NCBI RefSeq assembly: GCF_900100885.1
Contig: NZ_LT629692.1
Location: 3,286,001 to 3,350,000 of the forward strand
Reading direction: 5' to 3'
From: Microbacterium pygmaeum
Lineage (GTDB): Bacteria; Actinomycetota; Actinomycetes; Actinomycetales; Microbacteriaceae
Length of the DNA: 64,000 bases
The notes under the pieces are model-generated. The model was not told the origin of the DNA. It was given only the letters and a program-made list of their open reading frames with translations, and did not search any database. Every line of letters starts with the position of its first letter. Position 1 is the first letter of the stretch. The position numbers were made by a program, and so were the translations under genes. Of the stretch, positions 1 to 8,477 are shown piece after piece.

Positions 1-1
1 A

Positions 2-502
2 GCCGCGACCATCGGGCTCGAGCACGCCTGGTACACGTCGGTGCCGATGGCCGAGGGGGTGCCCGCCGACATCGCGCAACGGCTCGCCTGGCGCGATCAG
101 GGCGTGATGAACCCTTGGTCGGTGCGCCGGCTGGATACGGGTCGCGTCGTGGGGCTGACGACGTTCTGCAACATCGATCAGCCGAATCGGCACGTCGAGA
201 TCGGGTACACCTGGATCGGGGTCGAGGCGCAGCGCAGCGCTGTGAACACGGCATCCAAGCTCCTCCTCCTCGGCCACGCGTTCGAGCGGTGCGACGCCAT
301 CGCGGTCGAGTTCCGGACGCACTGGCACAACCGGCAGTCGCGCGCGGCGATCGCGCGACTGGGCGCCAAGCAGGACGGCGTGCTGCGCAATCACCGGGTC
401 GGGCCGGACGGGACGCTCCGCGACACCGTCGTCTTCTCGATCATCCACTCGGAGTGGCCCGCCGTGCGGCTGGGGCTCGAGGAGCGCCTGCGGCGCGGGT
501 GA
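2..502 (+). CDS. GNAT family N-acetyltransferase, 5' end missing
   Basis: The frame is open from the window edge, so the start lies outside; 166 residues are visible. The protein resembles RimJ/RimL-type GNAT acetyltransferases, which transfer an acetyl group from acetyl-CoA to an amine. The visible part has the family's HVEIGYTWIG strand, the following acetyl-CoA loop region (here AQRSAVNTASKLLLLGHAF) and the ending in which a HWHNRQSRAAIARLGAK helix precedes a strand with a DTVVFSI ending. The substrate cannot be told. A GTG at 41 could be read as a start but would remove the first conserved strands, so it is not chosen. Confidence 0.8.
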   Translation, partial: AATIGLEHAWYTSVPMAEGVPADIAQRLAWRDQGVMNPWSVRRLDTGRVVGLTTFCNIDQPNRHVEIGYTWIGVEAQRSAVNTASKLLLLGHAFERCDAIAVEFRTHWHNRQSRAAIARLGAKQDGVLRNHRVGPDGTLRDTVVFSIIHSEWPAVRLGLEERLRRG

Positions 503-563
503 CCCCGATCCCTCTGCGCTCCTCGCCGAGGCTCCATCGTTTTCGCAGAGCCGGCGCGGGGTT

Positions 564-622
564 GGGGCGTGTTCGTCTCTCCGGGGCGCAGAAAAAGCGC
601 CCCGACGGATGAAACTCGCCCC
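564..622. repeat. GGGGCG palindrome cluster, left side of the AbiEi-like gene
   Basis: The intergenic stretch 503-775 holds five copies of GGGGCG or its complement (564, 583, 598, 617, 738). Two of them form a perfect hairpin GGGGCGC-N7-GCGCCCC at 583-603 with loop agaaaaa. The copy at 737-748 reads GCGCCCCGAACG. The same 7-7-7 palindrome recurs to the right of the next gene at 1837-1857. Nothing else is recognised in 503-775. Confidence 0.75.
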
Positions 623-775
623 GGAACGGAATGTCGAACACTCGCCGTGACGGGCGGAGGCAGACCCGCCCGCCGCGGACCGTCGATCCCTCCACATCCG
701 GCAGCGCATGATCGAGTATCCCCGAACCGGCCGGATGCGCCCCGAACGAACGCGCAACGACGCGATCGTGGCGAC

Positions 776-1729
776 ATGGATGCGATCCCGATTCATCGAC
801 TCGACGATCTTCTCGCCGCGGGCTATTCGGGGCGCCGCGTGAGGACAGCACTGGCCAGCGGCACATTGGTTCGAGTCCGTCCCGGGTACTACGCTCGCGG
901 TGAATCGTGGGCAGCCGCCAAAGCTGAGGCGCGGATCCTGGCGCAGGCGAACGCGCTCATGCAGGCATCGACGACCCGGCCGATCTTCTCGCACGAGACC
1001 GCCGCCGCCCGACACGGTCTGCCGCTGCTTCGAGCAGCACAGGATCGCGTCCATGTGATCGTCGCACCCGAGCGGCCCGGCGCTGCCGTCGGTGTCGTCC
1101 GTCACCGCGGCGTTCTCGATCTCGAGGACGTCGTCGAGGTCGACGGCATGCTGTGCACGAGTCTTGAACGCACCGTTGCAGACATCTCCCGCACCGCAGC
1201 ATTCGAACAGTCTGTGACGGTCGCGGATGCAGCGCTGCGCCGCGTAGCCGTGCCGCGGAACGGCACGTACCTCGCTGACCGCGCCGCGGAGTTCATCGAA
1301 TCTGCTCGCGCGATCGCCGCGCGCTCGGCGCACGGCAAGACGCGCGCCATGCGCGCTCTCGAGTTCGCAGATGGCCGCGCTCAGTTGCCCGGAGAGAGCG
1401 TGAGCCGTGTCCGGTTGTACGAGTTGCGCTTCCGCGATGTCGACCTCCAGGTGCACGTCGCCGGTCCGCGAAACAGCGACTACTACGTGGATTTCGGCCT
1501 CGTCGCGGAGCGCGCCTTCGGCGAGTTCGACGGCCAGATCAAGTACGTCGACGGCCGGCTCGTGGACGGCCGGACCAGCGCGGAGCTCTTCGACCGCGAG
1601 AAGCAGCGCGAGGACTGGATACGCGGAACGACGCAGTGGCGGTACGTCCGGTGGGGGTGGCCGCACGTGCGCACGCCCGCTGCTCTTGCCGAGCGGCTCG
1701 CCGCTTTCGGCATCCGACCATCCGAGTGA
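776..1729 (+). CDS. AbiEi-like winged-helix protein with PD-(D/E)XK-like C-terminus
   Basis: The 317-residue protein begins with an AbiEi_4-type winged helix (about residues 1-55: RLDDLLAAGYSGRRVRTAL, then a wing ending RPGYYAR). A middle region resembles AbiEi antitoxin proteins (VVEVDGMLCTSLERTVADISR). The C-terminal 80 residues hold YYVDFGL, then GEFDGQIKY and a REKQREDWI helix, an arrangement like Vsr/DUF559 nuclease folds (D, then E-x-D-x-x-x-K). ATG 776 is chosen because the winged helix starts there; upstream sequence in the same frame is repeat DNA. No toxin gene is adjacent, so a classical type IV toxin-antitoxin pair is not supported. Function unknown; nuclease activity is inferred from fold-like motifs only. 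Confidence 0.75.
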   Translation: MDAIPIHRLDDLLAAGYSGRRVRTALASGTLVRVRPGYYARGESWAAAKAEARILAQANALMQASTTRPIFSHETAAARHGLPLLRAAQDRVHVIVAPERPGAAVGVVRHRGVLDLEDVVEVDGMLCTSLERTVADISRTAAFEQSVTVADAALRRVAVPRNGTYLADRAAEFIESARAIAARSAHGKTRAMRALEFADGRAQLPGESVSRVRLYELRFRDVDLQVHVAGPRNSDYYVDFGLVAERAFGEFDGQIKYVDGRLVDGRTSAELFDREKQREDWIRGTTQWRYVRWGWPHVRTPAALAERLAAFGIRPSE

Positions 1730-1813
1730 CATCTGCGGGCCGTCGGTATCGCCCGACCGCGATTCGCGCTCCACTGACCACGTCGGTGTGCGGCATCCGT
1801 CCAGTAATGGCTG

Positions 1814-1876
1814 GTTCGGGGCGCCATTGTGTTGTCGGGGCGCACGATATGCGCCCCAAACGAAAACGCACGCCCC
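1814..1876. repeat. GGGGCG palindrome cluster, right side of the AbiEi-like gene
   Basis: Copies of GGGGCG/CGCCCC start at 1818, 1837, 1852 and 1871. The central pair makes GGGGCGC-N7-GCGCCCC (1837-1857, loop acgatat), the same arm and loop lengths as at 583-603. The first copy extends to GTTCGGGGCGC and the last to CGCCCCGAACG, so the extended motif is CGTTCGGGGCGC in both orientations. Confidence 0.75.
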
Positions 1877-1890
1877 GAACGTCGACTTAA

Positions 1891-1958
1891 CGGTCGAAAA
1901 GCGCCCCAGACGCGGGAAGACGGTCGAAAAGCGCCCCAGACGCGGGAAGACGGTCGAA
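1891..1958. repeat. Perfect 30-bp tandem duplication carrying the CGCCCC motif
   Basis: 1891-1920 and 1921-1950 are identical 30-bp units beginning CGGTCGAAAAGCGCCCC, followed by a partial third unit CGGTCGAA at 1951-1958. Each unit contains one copy of the motif of the flanking palindromes. The array lies between the convergent AbiEi-like and mtlR genes; no terminator-like U-rich hairpin is evident there. Confidence 0.9.
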
Positions 1959-1996
1959 CCGAGCCCAAACTGACGACGAAGAGCGGATGCCGCGGC

Positions 1997-3925
1997 TCAG
2001 CCGTCGATCACCGCGACGAGCTCGTCCAGGAACGACGGGAAATCAGTGCCGCGGCGCACGATCCGCTGCACGCTCTCGCGCTCGGAGAACACCTCGACGA
2101 ACTGCTCGAACACCGTCTGGAACGCCTCGCGGTCGGTCTCGGAGAACGCCACGAGTGCGACGACCTGCACCCGGCCCTCGCCCCACGGGATCGAGGGGTC
2201 CGCGATCCCGATCGCGATCGCCGTCCGCGTCGCGGTCATGCCCATCGCGTGCGGCACCGCCAGGGCGTCGGTGAACGCTGTCGAGGAAAGCTGCTCGCGC
2301 TGGATCGCACGCTCCAGATAGTCCTCCTCGATGACGCCGTCCGCGACGAGGGGTCCGCCGAGGGTGCGGATCACCGCCGCTTCTCCGGCCTCGCCGTCCA
2401 AGCCCCGCACGAACGCGGCGGGCATGAAGTACCCCTCGATCTCGGTGCGCAGGCGTGCGAGCCGCCTCGCCCGCCGGATCCGCGCCGCCGCGGTCTGCAC
2501 GCGATCGACGTCGGCGTCGGTGAGGAATGGCTGGATGCGCACGATCCGATCCCCCGCGATCGCCGGGTCGATCGTGGTGAGCACGAGATCGGTGTCGATC
2601 GATGCCCAGTCCGGGTCCACCCGCGTCTCCACTCCGACGACCTCGATGGCCTGGCCGAGCGAGCGGTCCACCGATGAGCGCAGCAGCTCGTGCAGCTCGT
2701 AATAGCCGGGGCACACGATCGTCGCGGTCAGCAGCTGATCCGACCGCCTGCTGCGCTCCAGACGCCCGCCGACGTGCATGGCGATGTAGGCGATCTCATC
2801 GTCCAGCAGCGGGATGCCCAGACGCTGCTGCAGGCCGCTCGCGATGAAGACCGCGACCTCGAAGATCATCGGGTAGCTCGACTTCAGCGACTTGGTCAGC
2901 GGGTTGCGCGACCACGCCTGCTCCTTCGAGCGGTGCAGCAGGTTCTGCACGTGCAGCGCCAGGCGCAGCACGAAGTCCTCGTGCGCGATGTCGACGAGGA
3001 ACTCCGCCGCGGCGGTCTCGACGACCTGTCGCACGGCGCCCTCGACCGCCGGGTCCAGCCGTGACCGAGCGTGCTCGCCCGGCGCGGCGGTGCCCGGGGC
3101 CACCACGCGTGTGAGGACCAGCGTCGACAGGTGCTGCAGGTCGCCGGTGCCCAGGCGAACGCCGAGGTGCTTCTCGGCGAGGCGCTCGAGGATCGCGGCG
3201 ACCTCGACCTGCGCCGGCCGTACCTCGCCGCCCGCCCCGTCCAGCCCGCGATCGTGCGCGACGCGGTCGGCGGCGATGGCGATGTGCATCACGACGTCGG
3301 CGATGCCGTACTCGTTGACGAAGTAACCCAGGGCGCCGAGTTCGGCGACCAGGTCGGTCTTGAAGGGCCCGAACGCCGCGGCGCCGACCGACCCCTCGCC
3401 GAGCGTGCGCCGGAGGGCGACGAGGTCGAACGAACCGGCATCCATCTCGTCATGAGCGAGCTTGCTCAGCAGGCGTCGCTGGGCCATCTCGGTTCCGCGC
3501 AGCCGGGCCCGCGCCGCCGAGCGCTCCAGGGTGAGCTCCGTGCCGCCCAGGAGACTGCGCACCCGGGCGAGGTCGGCATCCAGGGTCGCCGGACTCACGT
3601 GCAGCGTGTCGGCGGTCTCGAACACGTCGATTCCGTCGTCCGCGGCCAGCAGCGAGCGCACGAGCGTGTGCAGCCGGTCCCGGGGGGTCGCCGCATCCGC
3701 TCCCCCGTTCGCCTTCAGCGCTGCCGAGGCCTCGGTACCCGCCCGGTATCCCTGCGGGCCCGAATCGACGGCCGACCCGGTCGGCACACGCCCGTTGAGG
3801 GCGGTGACATACGAGCGGATGCTGCGCGGCGTGACACCCAGGCTGTCGGCCAGTGCGCCTGCGGTCACCCACTCCCCGTCGCGCGTCAGGAGCGCGAGGA
3901 GGCGATCCTGCCTCGCTCTGGTCAC
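1997..3925 (-). CDS. mtlR: PRD-containing transcriptional activator of the mannitol operon
   Basis: This 642-residue protein is a BglG/MtlR-type regulator whose activity is set by PTS phosphorylation. Order of parts: N-terminal HTH (about 1-50), a second HTH-like segment (about 85-150), two PRD domains (about 180-390), an EIIB(Gat)-like domain with Cys405 in TIVCPGYYE, and an EIIA(Mtl)-like domain with His559 in AVPHAM. GTG at 3925 is chosen: AAGGAG lies six bases upstream, while the longer frame would need a TTG at 3961 with no ribosome site. It is divergent from the PTS operon it probably activates. The mannitol link rests on the adjacent mtlA, mtlF and mtlD. Confidence 0.88.
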   Translation of the reverse strand: MTRARQDRLLALLTRDGEWVTAGALADSLGVTPRSIRSYVTALNGRVPTGSAVDSGPQGYRAGTEASAALKANGGADAATPRDRLHTLVRSLLAADDGIDVFETADTLHVSPATLDADLARVRSLLGGTELTLERSAARARLRGTEMAQRRLLSKLAHDEMDAGSFDLVALRRTLGEGSVGAAAFGPFKTDLVAELGALGYFVNEYGIADVVMHIAIAADRVAHDRGLDGAGGEVRPAQVEVAAILERLAEKHLGVRLGTGDLQHLSTLVLTRVVAPGTAAPGEHARSRLDPAVEGAVRQVVETAAAEFLVDIAHEDFVLRLALHVQNLLHRSKEQAWSRNPLTKSLKSSYPMIFEVAVFIASGLQQRLGIPLLDDEIAYIAMHVGGRLERSRRSDQLLTATIVCPGYYELHELLRSSVDRSLGQAIEVVGVETRVDPDWASIDTDLVLTTIDPAIAGDRIVRIQPFLTDADVDRVQTAAARIRRARRLARLRTEIEGYFMPAAFVRGLDGEAGEAAVIRTLGGPLVADGVIEEDYLERAIQREQLSSTAFTDALAVPHAMGMTATRTAIAIGIADPSIPWGEGRVQVVALVAFSETDREAFQTVFEQFVEVFSERESVQRIVRRGTDFPSFLDELVAVIDG

Positions 3926-3998
3926 TGGGGGCTCCTTCGCGAACGTGTGTGCTTCAGTCAACCACGCGCGAAGAACCCGATGCCGGTGCCCGAACCCC

Positions 3999-4054
3999 TT
4001 TCCGCCCCCGCGGAAAGATCACTGGTTGTCGGCTCCCAGCATTCTCACAAGAAT
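3999..4054 (+). promoter_or_regulatory. Two dyads in the mtlR-PTS operon divergent region
   Basis: Between mtlR and the EIIB gene there is TTTCCGC-CCCC-GCGGAAA (3999-4016, perfect 7-bp arms) and a smaller ATTCT-CACA-AGAAT (4041-4054) just upstream of the GGAGG of the first gene. The first is a plausible regulator site; the second could be a small leader hairpin. Which one MtlR binds cannot be read from sequence. Confidence 0.45.
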
Positions 4055-4074
4055 GGGCTCATGGAGGCGGGTCG

Positions 4075-4407
4075 ATGCAGATCCTCGTAGTGTGCGGTGC
4101 CGGTGCGTCCAGCACCTTCGTCGCTCAGCGTGTGCGCCATGCGGCGCACGATGCGGGTCTGCCGTATTCCGCCTTCGCCGGTACCGAGCTGTCGCTCCCG
4201 ATCGACCTCGATGCCGCGGACGTCGTGCTGGTGGGACCACACCTCGCCCATGCGATGGACCGCATTCAGCGGGACGCCGCAGCCCGCGGCACGACCGTGG
4301 TGCTGCTGCCCGCCGACATCTTCACGGATCTGGACGGCAGCCGGACGCTGGCCCTGGTCCGCGAGGCGGTCGGACCGGCCGAGGAACGAACTCTGGAGAG
4401 GAACTGA
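4075..4407 (+). CDS. PTS EIIB subunit, lactose/cellobiose type, orphan
   Basis: The 110-residue protein starts with the EIIB phosphate loop ILVVCGAGASSTF, Cys7 being the predicted phosphocysteine, followed by the parallel beta/alpha pattern ending DVVLVGPHL. EIIB proteins carry phosphate from EIIA to the sugar. ATG 4075 follows GGAGG at 4062-4066. It heads the operon two bases before ptsH. No matching lactose-type EIIC or EIIA is present here, and MtlA further down already has its own EIIB domain, so its partner is unclear; it may serve regulation or an EIIC elsewhere. Confidence 0.78.
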   Translation: MQILVVCGAGASSTFVAQRVRHAAHDAGLPYSAFAGTELSLPIDLDAADVVLVGPHLAHAMDRIQRDAAARGTTVVLLPADIFTDLDGSRTLALVREAVGPAEERTLERN

Positions 4408-4408
4408 G

Positions 4409-4684
4409 ATGCCCAGCATCACCCGAACAGTGCGGATCGGGTCCGCCCACGGCCTGCACGCGCGGCCGGCGAAGATGTTCGCGCAGGCGGCGAAGGACTC
4501 CGGTCTGGCAATCACGATCACCAAGGGGTCCGGCAAGCCCGTCAACGCCGCGAGCATCCTGGGCGTGATCGCGCTGGGCATCGAGCAGGGCGACTACGTC
4601 ACGCTGATCGCCGACGGCGAGAACGCCGAGGCGACCATCGACACGCTGAGCGAACTGCTCACCACCGACCACGACGCGGAGTAG
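4409..4684 (+). CDS. ptsH: Phosphocarrier protein HPr
   Basis: A 91-residue HPr, the small cytoplasmic carrier that takes phosphate from enzyme I and gives it to EIIA domains. His17 in GLHARPA is the phosphorylation site; Ser49 in NAASILG is in the place of regulatory Ser46. Length and both motifs match the family. It starts one base after the EIIB stop codon, so the two genes are probably translated together, and ptsI follows after 23 bases. Co-location of the general PTS proteins with the mannitol-specific ones suggests that this is the main PTS locus of the strain. Confidence 0.96.
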   Translation: MPSITRTVRIGSAHGLHARPAKMFAQAAKDSGLAITITKGSGKPVNAASILGVIALGIEQGDYVTLIADGENAEATIDTLSELLTTDHDAE

Positions 4685-4707
4685 ACCATGACCACGGAGC
4701 ACATCTC

Positions 4708-6381
4708 ATGACCGAACTTCGCGGAGTAGGGATCGGACTCGGCATCGCCCAGGGCCCGATCGCGCGCATGGCAGAGCCCCTGCCCGCCCCAGCGGACTCC
4801 CCGAGCGAGCGCAGCGCCGACGAGGAGCATGCCAGGGTCACCGCCTCCGTCGCCGCCGTCGCGCGCGAACTCGAGGAGCGCGGCGCACAGGCCGGCGGCG
4901 CTGCCCGCGACGTGCTCGAGGCGCAGGCCATGATGGCCGAGGATCCGAGCCTGGCCGATGAGATCCAGACACGGCTGGCCGACGGCAAGACCGGCGAGTG
5001 GGCCGTCTTCGATGCGTTCGCGTCGTTCCGCGACACGCTGACGGCCATGGGCGGCTATCTCGGCGAGCGCGCCGCAGACCTCGACGACGTCGCCCAGCGG
5101 GTCATCGCCAACCTGCGGGGTGTCCCCGCGCCGGGCGTGCCCGATCCCGGGCATCCGTTCGTCCTGGTCGCGAAGGATCTCGCTCCCGCCGACACGGCGC
5201 TCCTGGACCTCGACAAGGTCCTCGCGCTGATCACGACCGAGGGCGGCCCGACCTCGCACACGGCGATCCTGGCGCGCGAGAAGTCGATCGTCGCCGTGGT
5301 CGGCGCGGTCGATGCCGGCTCCCTCACAGACGGTGAGACCGTGATCGTCGATGCCGCCAAGGGCGTCGTGACGACCCAGCCGACCGCCGACGAGCTCGAG
5401 CAGGCCCAGCACCGCGCCGATGCCCGCGCGTCGGCGGCCTCGGCGCCCATCACCGACGGGGCGCTCGCGGACGGCACCCCGGTGCCGCTGCTGGCCAATC
5501 TCGGCAAGCCCGAGGGAGCGGCCGAGGCCGTCACGCTGGGGGCCGAGGGGGTCGGACTGTTCCGCACCGAGTTCCTGTTCCTGAGCTCCAGCCAGGCCCC
5601 GACCGTCGAGCAGCAGCGCGAGTCGTACACGCAGCTGCTGGCAGCCTTCCCGGGCAAGAAGGTCGTCGTCCGCGTGCTCGATGCCGGTGCCGACAAGCCC
5701 CTGGCCTTCCTCAACGACGCGCACGAGGAGAATCCGGCGCTCGGGCTGCGCGGCATCCGCGCCCTCCGCGCGAGCGAGGACATCCTGCGCGAGCAGCTGA
5801 CGGCACTCGCCGAAGCGGATGCCGCGACCGACGCCGACCTGTGGGTGATGGCGCCCATGGTGGCGACGGTCGAGGAGACCGCGTACTTCACCGCACTCGC
5901 CCGCGATTACGGCATCAAGACCGCGGGCGTCATGGTCGAGGTGCCCTCTTCGGCGCTCCTGGCGGACCGGATCCTCATCGACGCGGACTTCGCCTCGATC
6001 GGCACGAACGACCTGACGCAGTACACCCTGGCCGCCGACCGGCTCCTCGGCTCGGTCGCGGCGTTCCAGGACCCGTGGCATCCGGCCGTGCTGCGCCTGA
6101 TCCGCGAAGTCGGTGACGCCGGGCGCACGCTCGGCAAACCGGTCGGCATCTGCGGCGAGGCGGCGGCCGACCCGCTGCTGGCCGTGGTCCTGGTGGGCCT
6201 CGGCGCCACCAGCCTGTCGATGGCTCCGACGGCCCTCGCCGATGTCCGAGCATCGCTCCTGCAGTACACCATCGACGACGCGCGAGCCATCGCCGCCGCC
6301 GCCCTCGCCGCCAATGACGCGGCATCCGCCCGAGACGCGGCGCGAGCCGCCGCACCCGAAATGAAGGAGACACAGCCATGA
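4708..6381 (+). CDS. ptsI: Phosphoenolpyruvate-protein phosphotransferase (enzyme I)
   Basis: Enzyme I (557 residues, usual length) starts the PTS relay by autophosphorylation with PEP and passes phosphate to HPr. The active histidine is His184 in GGPTSHTAILAR. The C-terminal PEP-binding barrel shows VGLFRTEFLF, GVMVEVPSSA, the SIGTNDLTQY signature and Cys482 in GICGE. The ATG at 4708 follows a weak ribosome site. The stop overlaps the next gene's start by four bases (ATGA at 6378-6381). Confidence 0.97.
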   Translation: MTELRGVGIGLGIAQGPIARMAEPLPAPADSPSERSADEEHARVTASVAAVARELEERGAQAGGAARDVLEAQAMMAEDPSLADEIQTRLADGKTGEWAVFDAFASFRDTLTAMGGYLGERAADLDDVAQRVIANLRGVPAPGVPDPGHPFVLVAKDLAPADTALLDLDKVLALITTEGGPTSHTAILAREKSIVAVVGAVDAGSLTDGETVIVDAAKGVVTTQPTADELEQAQHRADARASAASAPITDGALADGTPVPLLANLGKPEGAAEAVTLGAEGVGLFRTEFLFLSSSQAPTVEQQRESYTQLLAAFPGKKVVVRVLDAGADKPLAFLNDAHEENPALGLRGIRALRASEDILREQLTALAEADAATDADLWVMAPMVATVEETAYFTALARDYGIKTAGVMVEVPSSALLADRILIDADFASIGTNDLTQYTLAADRLLGSVAAFQDPWHPAVLRLIREVGDAGRTLGKPVGICGEAAADPLLAVVLVGLGATSLSMAPTALADVRASLLQYTIDDARAIAAAALAANDAASARDAARAAAPEMKETQP

Positions 6382-7937
6382 CAACGGCGTCAGCGCCCCC
6401 CAAGGGCACCAGTTCCGTCCGAGTCGGAGTCCAGCGCTTCGGCACGTATCTGTCCGGCATGATCATGCCGAACATCCCCGCGCTCATCGCGTGGGGAATC
6501 TTCACCGCGTTCTTCATCGAGGTCGGCTGGACCCCCAACGCCGACCTGGCGACGATCGTCGGGCCGTTCATCCACTACCTGCTGCCGATCATCATCGCCT
6601 ACACGGGCGGCACGATCGTCTACGGTGTCCGCGGCGGCGTCGTCGCCTCGATCGCGGTGATGGGCGCGATCGCCGGCTCCGACAAGCTGATCGCCGACTT
6701 CAACGCCGCCCTGCCAGAGGGCGCTTCGCAGCTCGGGCAGGTGCACATGTTCATCGGCGCGATGATCATGGCCCCGCTGGCGGCCTACACGATGAAGTGG
6801 CTCGACTCGCTGTGGGACGGCAAGATCAAGGCCGGCTTCGAGATGCTCGTGAACATGTTCTCGGCCGGCATCTGGGGCTTCGTGATGGCCGTCGTCGGGT
6901 TCTACCCGATCGCATGGCTGGTCAACGGTCTCATGCAGATCCTCAGCAACGCGGTGGACTGGCTCGTCTCGGCGAACCTGCTGCCCCTGACGAGCATCAT
7001 CATCGAACCGGCGAAGGTCCTGTTCCTGAACAACGCCATCAACCACGGTGTGCTGACGCCCCTGGGCATCCAGCAGGCGACCGAGGACGGATCCTCGATC
7101 CTCTTCCTGCTGGAGGCCAACCCCGGACCCGGCCTGGGTCTGCTGCTGGCCTTCGCGTTCTTCGGCCTGGGCGCCGCACGCGCCTCGGCTCCCGGCGCGG
7201 CCCTGATCCAGTTCGTCGGCGGCATCCACGAGGTGTACTTCCCGTACGCGCTGATGAAGCCGATGGTCATCCTCGCCCTGATCGGCGGCGGCATGACGGG
7301 CGTCACGACGAACATGCTCCTGGGCGGAGCGCTGCGAGCACCCGCTGCCCCGGGCAGCATCATCGCGGTGCTCGCCCAGACGGCCAGCGGGTCGTACTTC
7401 GCGGTGATTCTCTCGGTGATCCTCTCGGCGGGCGTGACGTTCGTCATCGCGGCGATCATCCTGCGGGCCTCGCGCAAGCGAGACCTGGAGACGATGGCGG
7501 CCACCGATGACGCGTTCGGTGCGGCCATCACCCAGACCGAGGCCGCCAAGGGCAAGTCCTCCGATGCGCTGAGCAACCTGCGCGGCGGGGCGGCGACCTC
7601 GGCCGGCGGCGGCATCGAGCCGGCCGTGATGACCGAGCGTGAGATCAAGAACATCGTGTTCGCCTGCGACGCCGGCATGGGCTCCTCCGCGATGGGCGCG
7701 AGCGTCCTGCGCAACAAGATCAAGAAGGCGGGCATCGAGGATGTGACGGTCGTCAACAAGGCGATCGCGAACCTCGACGGCTCGGCCGACCTGATCATCA
7801 CGCAGAACCAGCTGACCGCCCGGGCGCGCCAGCAGGCGCCCAACGCGGTGCACGTGTCGGTAGACAACTTCATGAACTCGCCGAAGTACGAGGAAGTCGT
7901 GGACCTGGTGCGCGACCAGCATCAGGATGGTGTCTAG
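6378..7937 (+). CDS. mtlA: PTS mannitol transporter, EIICB
   Basis: The 519-residue membrane protein imports mannitol and phosphorylates it to mannitol 1-phosphate. The hydrophobic EIIC part covers roughly residues 20-370 and includes the conserved GGIHEVYFPY segment; a linker leads to the EIIB domain with phosphocysteine Cys430 in FACDAGMGSSAMG. There is no fused EIIA; it is encoded separately by mtlF, the arrangement common in Gram-positives. Start overlaps the ptsI stop. Confidence 0.96.
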   Translation: MTTASAPPKGTSSVRVGVQRFGTYLSGMIMPNIPALIAWGIFTAFFIEVGWTPNADLATIVGPFIHYLLPIIIAYTGGTIVYGVRGGVVASIAVMGAIAGSDKLIADFNAALPEGASQLGQVHMFIGAMIMAPLAAYTMKWLDSLWDGKIKAGFEMLVNMFSAGIWGFVMAVVGFYPIAWLVNGLMQILSNAVDWLVSANLLPLTSIIIEPAKVLFLNNAINHGVLTPLGIQQATEDGSSILFLLEANPGPGLGLLLAFAFFGLGAARASAPGAALIQFVGGIHEVYFPYALMKPMVILALIGGGMTGVTTNMLLGGALRAPAAPGSIIAVLAQTASGSYFAVILSVILSAGVTFVIAAIILRASRKRDLETMAATDDAFGAAITQTEAAKGKSSDALSNLRGGAATSAGGGIEPAVMTEREIKNIVFACDAGMGSSAMGASVLRNKIKKAGIEDVTVVNKAIANLDGSADLIITQNQLTARARQQAPNAVHVSVDNFMNSPKYEEVVDLVRDQHQDGV

Positions 7938-7949
7938 GCGCTGAGATCG

Positions 7950-7987
7950 CCGTGGGGACGGGTGGCGCGATGCCCCCGGCCCCACGG
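7950..7987 (+). promoter_or_regulatory. Inverted repeat between mtlA and mtlF
   Basis: Arms CCGTGGGG (7950-7957) and CCCCACGG (7980-7987) are perfect complements around a 22-base loop in the 102-base gap. There is no U-run, so it may be a weak attenuator or an mRNA processing structure that sets different levels of the membrane and soluble subunits. Confidence 0.4.
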
Positions 7988-8039
7988 CTCTCCGCGTCCG
8001 CGGCGTGAACCCTGCAGTCCCCAAGAGAAAGAGCACACC

Positions 8040-8477
8040 ATGTCCCGTGACGTACTGAGCGTCGGCCAGGTCCGCATCCACTCCGGCAGCGCGACCCGCG
8101 AGGAGGCCATGAAAGAGGCCGCCGACATCCTCGAATCGGCCGGCGCGGTCACCAGCGCCTACTTCGACGCGATGCAGCAGCGCGAGGAGACCGTCTCGAC
8201 GTACATGGGCAACGAGCTGGCGATTCCGCACGGCACCAATGAGACCAAGCACACGATCCTGGACTCCGCCCTCTCGGTCGTCCGCTACGACGGCGGCGTG
8301 GACTGGGGCGGCGAGCCGGTGACCTTCGTCGTCGGCATCGCCGGCAAGGGCGATGAGCACCTCGAGATCCTCTCGCAGATCGCGATCCTCTTCTCCGACG
8401 AGGACGACGTCGCGAAGCTGAAGAAGGCGCAGACCCCGGAAGAGCTGTACGCGCTCGTCTCGGCCGCGGGCGTGTGA
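8040..8477 (+). CDS. mtlF: PTS mannitol EIIA component
   Basis: A 145-residue soluble EIIA that hands phosphate from HPr to the EIIB domain of MtlA. His64 in NELAIPHGT is the phosphorylated residue; FVVGIAGKGDEHL and the C-terminal LSQIAILF helix fit the fructose/mannitol EIIA fold. ATG 8040 is preceded by AAGAGAAAGAG. The stop TGA overlaps the mtlD ATG by one base. Confidence 0.95.
   Translation: MSRDVLSVGQVRIHSGSATREEAMKEAADILESAGAVTSAYFDAMQQREETVSTYMGNELAIPHGTNETKHTILDSALSVVRYDGGVDWGGEPVTFVVGIAGKGDEHLEILSQIAILFSDEDDVAKLKKAQTPEELYALVSAAGV

Noticed and set aside
776..1729. Classical AbiE type IV toxin-antitoxin pair
   Set aside because: No nucleotidyltransferase (AbiEii) gene is adjacent, and the protein carries its own nuclease-like C-terminus.
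3926..3961. TTG start 36 bases upstream for mtlR
   Set aside because: No ribosome-binding site, while GTG 3925 has AAGGAG at the right distance.
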